From NCBI GenBank assembly GCA_023548195.1, contig JAJHZJ010000399.1, positions 7,755,100 to 7,819,099 of the forward strand: 64,000 nucleotides of DNA. Direction: 5' to 3'. This document shows, in pieces, positions 56,219 through 64,000 of this stretch. The notes below the pieces were generated by a model. That model worked only from the letters and a program-made list of their open reading frames with translations. It made no database searches and was not told where the DNA came from. This DNA comes from Bettongia penicillata ogilbyi (lineage: Eukaryota > Chordata > Mammalia > Diprotodontia > Potoroidae). Positions within the stretch are counted from its first letter, which is position 1. Every line of letters begins with the position of its first letter. Both the position numbers and the translations under genes were made by a program.

Positions 56219-57256
56219 GAAGAAGCATGAAAAAGCAAACAGCAAAGAGAAGTCTTAAGGGAATTACCAGAAGTGAACTGTTTACATTCATACAGGGAAA
56301 GACAATATTTCTAACTCTTAAAACTTTTCAGTATCTGGGTAGTTGGTGGGACCACACATACACATGTACACGCATGCACACACATACACACATGCACACA
56401 CATACAGAGATAGAGAGCACAGGTTGAACTGACTAGGATGGGACCATACCTTAAAAGAAATTAAGGTAAATGGTGAGAGAGAAATGTAGTGGGTGGAAAG
56501 AGGGGGAAATGGAAGGGGGTAACTATATGTCATTTAAGAGGCAGGTAGGAGTTTTTTTAGTGGAGGGAAAAAGAAGAGAGCTGAGAAAAAAAACAACAAC
56601 AAAAAAAAACAAGAAGTTTACCCTCATCACATATGACTAAACGAAGGAGTGAAATGCACACTCATTTTGGTATGAAAACCTATCTTACAGTATAAGAAAG
56701 TGGGGGAGAAGGAGATATTGCAAGGGGGGGATGATGGAAGGGAAGGAAAAGGGAGGAGGGAGCAATTTGAAGTCAACACTTGGGGAGGGACAGGATCAAA
56801 AGACAGAAGAGAAACAATGAGGGGCAGGATAGGAGGGATGGTAATCCAGTTAGTCTTACACAACATGACTATCAGGGAGGTCATTGGCAAAACTACACAG
56901 ATATGGTATTGAATTGCTTGCCATCCCAAAGGGAATGGGTGGGGAGGGAGGGATGGGGAGAATTTGGAGCTCAAGGTTTTAGGAACAACTGCTTAGTATT
57001 GTTGTTGAAACTAGGAAAGAAGACATACAGTTAAGGAGGAATAGAAAGTCATCTGGCCCTACAGGAGAAAAGAGAAGATGGAGACAAGAGAAGTGAGGGA
57101 TGACAGAAGAGAGGGCAGATTGGAGATAGGGAAAATTAGATTGCTTGGGGTATTGGGGTGGGGGGAGGGGAGAAAAGGGGAGAAAATTTGGAACCCCAAA
57201 ATTTGTGAAAATGAAAGTAAAAAGTTAAATAAATAAATAAATTTAAAAAAAAAGAA
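56219..57256 (+). other. Copy C 3' UTR and tail
   Basis: Purine-rich throughout; CA-rich microsatellite at about 56355-56405. Bases 56219 to about 56860 resemble the inter-ORF spacer of the full L1 (compare 35880-36390). From about 56870 it resembles an L1 3' UTR ('gaattgcttgccatcccaaa', 'ggtggggagggagggatggg'). The change point is the probable scar of the ORF2 deletion. Confidence 0.7.
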
Positions 57257-58475
57257 TCACACTTGAAACAGAAAGATATGCATAGAGTTAAAATAAGAGT
57301 TGGAGCAGAACTGATAGATGCTTCAACTGACATTAAAAAATTATAAGATAACAATAAGAATCTCAGACACAACAAAAGCAAGAATAAGCCTATTTCTATG
57401 TGAAAGAGATAAGTGAAACTACATTTTCCTAAAAGATACCATTGACTATGTAGTAATTTCAAAAAAAATAAGTTTACAAGTTTCTCTGATAAAGACATCA
57501 TTTCCAAATATATAGGGAATTGGGTCAAATTTATAAATATAGTAACCATTTCCCTATTGATAACTGGTCAAGAATATAGACAATTTTCAGAAGAAGAAAT
57601 CAAAGCTAATCATAGTCATATAAAATTACCCTAAGTCACCACTGATTAGAGAAATGCAAATTAAAACAATTCTGAGGTATTGCCTCACACATTAGCTAAC
57701 ATGAAAAAAAGAAAATGACAAATGTTAAATGAAATATGGAAAAGCAAGGACAGTAATACATTCTTAATAGAGTTGTGAACTAGAGAACAATCTGGAACTG
57801 TATTCAAAGGGCTATAAAACTATGCATACCCTTTGACCTAGCAATTCCACTTTTGTATCCCAAAGATATAAAACAGAAAGGAAAAGGACCTATATGCATG
57901 AAAAATGTTTATAATAGCTCTTTTTGTGGTTCTGAAAAATGAGAAAGTGAGTAATATACCTATTCATTGGAGAATGGATAAACAAGTTGCAGTATATGAT
58001 TGTGATGGAATACTATTGGGCTATAAGAAATGATGAGAGATGGTATCTGAAAATCTGGGAAGATCTATATGAATTGTTGTAGAGTCAACTGAGCAGAATC
58101 AAGAGCTCATTATACACAGCACCAACATTAGAACAAAGATCAACTGTGAAAGACTTAGCTACTTTGATCCAATGATCCAAGATGATTCCTAAGGATCCAT
58201 GATGAAACATGCTATCCACCTCCAGAGAGAGAGCCAATAAGTTCAGAGAACCTATTTAAGTATTTTGTACTTTATTTTTCTTGCTCTTTTATGAAAATGC
58301 TAATATGAAAATATGTTTTGCATGATTTCATCATGTGTAATTGATACATTGTTTGCCTTCTCAATGGTTGGGGGAAAAGCTGGAGGGAGGTAAAGAATGT
58401 GGAACTCAAAATTTAGGGGAAAATAAAAGAATGTTAAAAAATAAATAAATAATAATTTTAAAAAATTGATATCCC
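57257..58475 (+). mobile_element. Older L1, 3' part (continuation after copy C)
   Basis: Resumes within the endonuclease region ('aatcacacttgaaacagaaa'), jumps near 57460 to the ORF2 C-terminal region ('gaaatgcaaattaaaacaat', 'ctttttgtggttctgaaaaa') and ends in a 3' UTR with 'tgccttctcaatggttgggg' and an A-rich tail at about 58435-58470. The reverse transcriptase core is missing, so a second internal deletion is likely. Confidence 0.8.
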
Positions 58476-58504
58476 TCATCAATGAAAAAACAGACCTTTA
58501 AAGC

Positions 58505-58625
58505 TCTTGATTCAATTCAATTTAAAGAGCATTAATTAAGCACCTATGTGTCAGACATGGTGTCAGGCTATGGGGACGCAAATGGAAAACAAAAGTAGTT
58601 TCTGCCCTAAATAAATAATAGGTGA
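58505..58625 (-). repeat. L2-like 3' end fragment
   Basis: 'gcattaattaagcacctatg' followed by 'gtttctgccctaaataaata'. Confidence 0.65.
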
Positions 58626-58794
58626 GCTTTATTAAATAAACATAGAAGTTCCAAAAAGATGAGCCCATTTTTTTTTTCCTTTCACAGCCATATCATTCAC
58701 AGACAGAATGGTCATCTAATCAATCCATCAGCAAGAATTTATTAAGCAACTGTTTTGTGTCAGACTTTAAGCCTGGAGTAGGAATACAGAGATA

Positions 58795-58915
58795 TGCATA
58801 TGTGTGTATGTATGCATGTATGTGTACACACATACATATGTATATATACACACATACATATGTATATATACACATATAAATAGGTATGTTTGTATACATA
58901 CACATGTGAATGGAT
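58795..58915. repeat. TATG/TACA compound microsatellite
   Basis: Alternating TATG, CACA and TATA units; 'acacatacatatgtatatat' occurs twice in tandem (about 58827 and 58851). Confidence 0.85.
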
Positions 58916-58919
58916 GTGT

Positions 58920-59435
58920 ACTACTGTTTGTTCTTCATTTTTGACGACAACCATTGACTTTATGAGGTGATGTCTTGATCTGTGCATGAATTGGATTTAA
59001 GTGAAACAGAGTTGCACAGTCATTAGCCTCACTCTCTCTTCCTGAGTCACTGAAGTCCAGTGGTAGGACAAAGTCAAGGTGACTGATGATGTCCTGGGAT
59101 GCAGGAGTCGCACTCTACAATGCCTGCTTCATCAGTTTTCATGGCCTTTGGAACAAATGGTTCTCATCCACTCAGTCTACCAGGGGAAGTTTTCACATAC
59201 TGGATAGACATGCCCCTACCTCACCAGTAAGTCTGAGGTCTGTCAGTTTTCCTTAACCTCTTTTAACTCATCTACTGGGGTGTATCCACTGCCCACTGCC
59301 CAAACTACAGTTTCTTAGAACCACAGGTTGGGTGACAAGTGGGTACCAAAGATGGATGAACTGCCCTGAAAAATGCTTGGTAAGCCCTCACACCAAAGGT
59401 GCTAGTCCTCCCTGAACACCCCATATATCCCATGT
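58920..59435 (-). repeat. RTE-type 3' end / SINE-related repeat
   Basis: Longer relative of 10712-10905: 'tgaattggatttaagtgaaa', 'ctgagtcactgaagtccagt', 'ggtaggacaaagtcaaggtg', 'gatgtcctgggatgcaggag' and further downstream sequence. Followed by a (TATG)n tail at 59434-59456. It may be a composite of microsatellite and RTE tail inserted into the L2-like element. Confidence 0.65.
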
Positions 59436-60189
59436 ATGTATGTATGTATGTATGTATACAATGAATGAAGCAATCCCTATTCACAAGGAGTTTGTATTCT
59501 GTGTTTTAAAAGGACTGTGTAGAATAAATATTGAGGACAATTACAAATAAATGCAATAGCACTAACTAGTTAAATTTAAATTAAATACAATGTAGTTTAG
59601 TCAGGAAGGCACTAGTAGTTGGGGGAAAGGCTTCATGTAGAAGGTAGTACTTGAGCAGATTCTTGAGAGAAGAGAGGGAGCCAACACCTTCTATCACAAT
59701 ACGTTGTGAATATGGAATGCAGGACAGCCTGTGCAAAGGGGTGATGAAGAGTTGTGTATGAGGAACAGAGAAGACTAGTTTGACTAGATTACAGAGTTTA
59801 AGTAAGAATAATGTCAAATATAGCTGGAAATAAAGGTTGGGATCACATTGTAAAGGACTTTAAAAGCTAATACTAGGGAGCTGCTGGAGTTGACTAGAAG
59901 GGTCACCTGGTCAAATCTTCACTTAAGGAAAATCACGTATGCAGCAGTGTGGACTGGAATAGGAAAAGCCTCAAAATATTATAGACTTAAGAAACTGCTG
60001 CAATGATTTAGGTGAGAAGAGATGAGATCTTGGACTGAAGTGGTAATTGTGTGAATAGAGAGAAGGGAGTTGCTTGTAACAGATGTTGTGAAGATAAAAC
60101 GAAGTCTGGCAGTTGATTGAGTATGTGAGGTGAGAATAATGAGGTGCTGAGGTTATGAGGTTATACTGTCAAATCAGGAACCTATCTTT

Positions 60190-60854
60190 TCTGTAACTTT
60201 CCCTATCCAATTAACTAAATGGGAATTACTATATCTATAACAATTAATCTTTGCTAAGAAATGTCTTTCAGGAATTTCTTCACATTTTAAAGCCAAGATA
60301 GAATGAAACTAAAAGTGGCTTCCAAGTTATAGTAGGAAATCAGATCTACTCAATATTCATTTCATACCTGAAACTACACCAAGTTATAGGTAAGATGCAA
60401 ACAGAGACATAAGTAAAGATTGCAGCAAGCTATCTTTCCTTCACTTATCTGAGTCATAAAAACACTTATTTAAACCTTATGACTGAGTTTAATTATTCCT
60501 ACTGAGGTTTTCCACTTATGTTTAACGCTGAAGAAAAACAGACACAAAGAATTTGTGTGATATTATCAAGTTGTTAATTAAATGCTTATACTTTCTCCTT
60601 GATTTGATCCTCACCTAGAGATAATGATCCTACTGAGGACCTCCTACTGACTTTAAAATAGGTATACCTTTGGCCTTGCTTCATTTTCTTAATGGTAGGC
60701 ACATTTAAGGTTTTGTTTAGCAAGATACCAAAAGTATTCTTAAAAAAGAATACAAACTACTTTTTAAAAAATTGAAAATTTTAAAATGCCAGCTACGTTC
60801 ATTATTATCTATTATGAAATCCCTTCACTTAACCATTGATATTTGGCTAGGGTT
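60190..60854. other. Unassigned sequence
   Basis: No gene or repeat family recognised. Confidence 0.4.
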
Positions 60855-60990
60855 ATAGAAAGGCAGCATCACATAGTAGGAATAAAGGGAGCAAAGAAGC
60901 CTGTGAGTCAGAAATCCCAGGTTTCACTTTCACTCTCTCTGTTCTTGAACAGATCACTCAATTTCTTGGGGCTGGCTCCAGTTTTGTATT
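60855..60990 (+). repeat. MIR-like SINE fragment
   Basis: 'aaaggcagcatcacatagta', 'cccaggtttcactttcactc', 'cttgaacagatcactcaatt'. Confidence 0.65.
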
Positions 60991-62465
60991 CCACATACAG
61001 CCCTGAGAAAAAACTCTGACTCTTTGTCTAGGTCTTCCACAGAATGGCTAATTCTGGGTTTGTAGAAAAAGGCTAGAAACATATCATGTGAATAGCAATT
61101 GAGGAATGCCTAAAAAAGTTATGTAAATGTCATAAAATATTAGTGTTCCACAAAGAATAACAAATATGAAGATCTTAGAGAAATGGAATGTGGTACCAAA
61201 AGACCAAGGCCAAAACACACATCTTTCCTTTCTGTTAATGAACTGCCAAAATAAGAAGTCCCATGAGTTGTCAGTCACAATAATCTAATAGATGACTTTG
61301 GTCACATATTTGACTTTTATGGGAAGGTGAGATGTATTTATTGGGAAATGAATAAGATATCGAAAAAGCATCAACAAAACATTTTAAAATAATAATATTC
61401 ATTGACATAGGCAATTCGCAACTTATATATACAAAAGTTAATTCTATCTCTTACATATGAATGGCCACTCAGTGTAAAATAGGATTCATAGAAGCATAAG
61501 ATTGTCCCTTCCTCTCATACCACATTCTTTTTCATGCCTTTTCCCTTCCCTTATTTTCCCTTTACCTTTTCCAGTATCTTGGACTAGTTTTTCATTCTTT
61601 TCCCATTGCCCATCCTTTTGATCACTCCAGTCTCTGATTCTCAGCTCAGAACTGGTCAGACTCCAACAATTGTCTCCTTCCATTCATTTCTTTCTCAATT
61701 AATTGTCTGCTACTTTTTCCATTGAAACCAGTTGCTCCTTCCTTGGCTCAATGCAAAAGAGATCAAAGTTGCATAAAACTTTTTCAAGGTTTTCTACTTT
61801 AAAAGAAGCACAAGTACTAAAATAATAACAAAGTCTCAAAAAGTCAATAAAATGTATCATTTATATGGGCCCTATCTCTTATTCTCTTTTTTTTTTCAAT
61901 TAACTGTCAAGGAAAGACAAAGCTACATTTAGGTGCTAATTGGTGGGTCTTTGTACACAAAGGACTAAAGAGTTATCCATATATTGGAAGAAAAAATAAA
62001 TTTAATTTATCAAGGACATTAACTTGAAAAACTGGAGTAGGGATCCACTTTAAGATAGGATGTGAGACGTCTTTAAGTGAGTGATAAGAAGATACATTGG
62101 CAGTAGGAGGGAGTTAACTGACAAGACTTGTATTGGGGCTGGGAGATTCAACCAAATTAATGCCATGACAGTAGGATTGAGGGGTTGGGGTAAAGGAGCA
62201 ACTTCAAACAAAAAGATTTATCCTCTTTTCTTTGCTTTCTCCCCCCATATTTTTTACCACTAGTTAACCATTCCTGATCATTATTCCAAGAGAAAATTGT
62301 CCTAATCTTGAAAGTGAACACTGTTTCAAGTAAATATTATTGCACGTATGAATTACTTTCTCTCATGCTTTTTAGATACTGCTTAATATCAGCTAGCATT
62401 TGAGGAGCCTGAGAACCAGCCAGACACCAAATTCTTTTTTTATTTTTCATGAAGCCTTCTTTTAT
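60991..62465. other. Unassigned sequence
   Basis: Nothing recognised over about 1.5 kb. It includes a pyrimidine-rich patch near 61500-61600. Short open frames have no support. Confidence 0.4.
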
Positions 62466-64000
62466 TTTCTTTTTTTTTTATGTAAATTTATTTATTTAAC
62501 TTTTTACATTCATTTTCACAAAATTTTGGGTTCCAAATTTTCTCCCCTTTTCTCCCCTCCCCCCACCCCAATACATCGAGCACTCTAATTTTCCCTGTCA
62601 CCAATCTGCCCTCTCTTCTATCATCCCTCCCTTCTCTTGTCCCCATCTTCTCTTTTGTCGTGTAGGGCCAGATGTCTTTCTATTCCCCATTAACTGTATT
62701 TCTTATTTCCTACTAGCAAGAACAATACTCAACAGTTGTTCCTAAAACTTTGAGTTCCAAATTCTCCCCATCCCTCCCTCCCCACCCATTCTCTTTGAGA
62801 AGGCAGGCAATTCAATATAGGCCATATCTGTGTAGTTTTGCAAATGACTTCGATAACAGTCGTGTTGTATAAGACTAATTGTATTTCCCTCCATCCTATC
62901 CTGCCCCCCATTGTTTCTATTCTGTCTTTTGATCCTGTCCCTCCCCAAGAGTGTTGACTTCAAATTGGTCCCTCCTCCCATTGCCCTCCCTTCCATCATC
63001 CCCCCCTCCCTGCTTATCTCCTTCTCCCCCACTTCCCTGTACTGTAAGATAGGTTTTCATACCAAAATGAGTGTGCATTTTACTCCTTCCTTTAGTCGAA
63101 TGTGATGAGGGTAAACTTCATGGTTTTTTTCTCAGCTCTCCTCTTTTTCCTGCAACTAAAAAGTCTCCTGCTTGCCTCTTGAATGAGATATAATTTACCC
63201 CATTCTATTTCACCCTCTCTCCTCCCACTACATTTCTCTCTCACCGTTTACCTTAATTTCTTTTAAGATATAGTCCCATCCTATTCAATTCACTCTGTGC
63301 TCTCTGTCTCTGTATGTGCGTGCATGCGTGTACGTGTGTGTGCATGTGTGTGTATGTGTGTATGTCTGTGTGTGGTCCCATCAACTACCCATATACTGAA
63401 ACTTTTTAAGAGTTACAAATATTGTCTTTCCATGTAGGAATGTAAACAGTTCACCTTTGGTAAGTCCATTATGACTTTCTTTGCTGTTTACCTTTTCATG
63501 CTTCTTCTCATTCTTGTGTTTGAAAGTCAAATTTTCTTCTCAGCTCTGGTCTTTTCATCAAGAATGCTTGAAAGTCCTCTGTTTCATTGAAAGACCATAT
63601 TTTCCCCTGAAGTATTATATTCAGTTTTGCTGGGTAGCTGATTCTTGGTTTGAGTCCTAGTTCCTTTGACTTCTGGAATATCCTATTCCACACCCTTCAA
63701 TCCCTTAATGTAGAAGCTGCTAGATCTTGAGGTATCCTGATTGTATTTCCACAATACTGGAATTGTTTCTTTTTAGCTGATTGCAAGATTTTCTCCTTGA
63801 CCTGGGAGTTCTGGAATTTGGCCACAATGTTCCTAGGAGTTTCTCTTTTTGGATCTCTTTCAGGCGGTGATCGATGGATTCCTTCAATACTTATTTTGCC
63901 CTCTGGTTCTAGAATCTCAGGGCAGTTTTCCTTGATAATTTCATGAAAGATGATGTCTAGGATCTTTTTTTGATCATAGCTTTAAGGTAGTCCCATAATT
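62466..64000 (-). mobile_element. HAL1-like ORF1-only LINE, copy D (runs off the window)
   Basis: In its own sense: ORF1 C-terminal half (64000-63508), 3' UTR (63507 to about 62510) and A-rich tail (T-rich here, about 62466-62510). The 3' UTR follows ORF1 directly as in copies A and C, with the same TG microsatellite (about 63310-63375) and the same junction region near 62830-62880. The 5' part lies beyond the window. It is more decayed than copy A. Confidence 0.85.
63508..64000 (-). pseudogene. LINE-1 ORF1 C-terminal half with premature stop (copy D)
   Basis: Covers the RRM-like and C-terminal domains (SYPAKLNIILQGKIW near the end, FDFQTQE terminus). The codon that is CGA (Arg) in copies B and C is TGA here (63697-63699 on the plus strand as TCA), a typical CpG decay that breaks the frame. 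Downstream is open for 61 codons. Confidence 0.85.

Larger units (their letters stand above)
54366..57256 (+). mobile_element. HAL1-like ORF1-only LINE, copy C
   Basis: About 2.9 kb: GC-rich 5' UTR (54366-55116), ORF1 with one frameshift (55117-56218), a 3' UTR of about 1 kb (56219 to about 57235) and an AAATAAAT-rich tail to about 57256. There is no ORF2 between the ORF1 stop and the tail. Its 5' end reads GGGGGAGTAGAAGGCGGAGT, so the first bases are rearranged and the YY1-type motif of copies A and B is missing. No target duplication could be matched. The host L1 lacks the end of ORF1, the inter-ORF spacer and the start of ORF2 at this point, suggesting deletion of target DNA on insertion or later. 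Confidence 0.85.
58715..60180 (-). repeat. L2/CR1-like LINE, split by later repeats
   Basis: The reversed 3' terminus at 58715-58795 ('agcaagaatttattaagcaa') connects logically to 59461-60180 ('caatccctattcacaaggag', 'agtcaggaaggcactagtag', 'tgtaaaggactttaaaagct', 'gaaactgctgcaatgattta'). The middle is occupied by a microsatellite and an RTE-type repeat. Confidence 0.75.

Overview
The window looks like non-coding nuclear DNA of a marsupial (metatherian mammal). No host exon could be supported on either strand. The evidence for a marsupial is the repeat content: LINE-1 copies whose ORF1 and 5' ends differ from placental L1, MAR1-like tRNA/CORE SINEs, a tRNA-headed SINE with an RTE-type tail, many MIR-like and L2/CR1-like remnants, and a class III-like endogenous retrovirus. 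The species cannot be fixed from the sequence. The only long open reading frames that are not chance or shadow frames belong to LINE-1 ORF1.

Layout. Bases 1-13,500 hold old L2/MIR debris, three solo LTRs of one retroviral family (1443-1916, about 6495-6985, about 12994-13470), an LTR-like block (about 10905-11403) and two L1 3' ends. Bases 13,755-14,400 hold a 5'-end-only L1 piece. Bases 16,076-19,057 hold a complete ORF1-only L1 relative (copy A) with target-site duplications and an intact 368-residue ORF1. Bases 19,350-26,245 are an old minus-strand L1 carrying three later insertions: an unidentified 367-bp retroposon, an RTE-tailed SINE, and an L1-like copy (B) that has its 5' end but no 3' end. 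Bases 26,400-34,130 are SINE/L2 debris around a repeat-poor stretch (27.5-29.0 kb). Bases 34,378-40,530 are a decayed full-length plus-strand L1.

Bases 41,035-42,455 are two L2-like copies. Bases 44,551-49,625 are a minus-strand provirus with both LTRs, a 5-bp target duplication, and broken gag, protease, RT and RNase H traces, but no visible env. Bases 52,905-58,470 are an older plus-strand L1 split by a second ORF1-only element (copy C). Bases 58,715-60,180 are an L2-like element split by an RTE-type repeat and microsatellite. From about 62,470 to the window end lies a third ORF1-only element (copy D).

The main observation is that copies A, C and D share one architecture: L1 5' UTR (seen in A and C), ORF1, then directly a roughly 1-kb 3' UTR and A-rich tail, with no ORF2. 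This is the plan of 'half-L1' (HAL1) elements, which encode the RNA-binding chaperone but no endonuclease or reverse transcriptase and must be copied by a full L1 partner. Sharing the same junction implies one founder deletion that then multiplied. Copy B is a rare LINE insertion truncated at its 3' end rather than its 5' end, yet bounded by a perfect 16-bp duplication.
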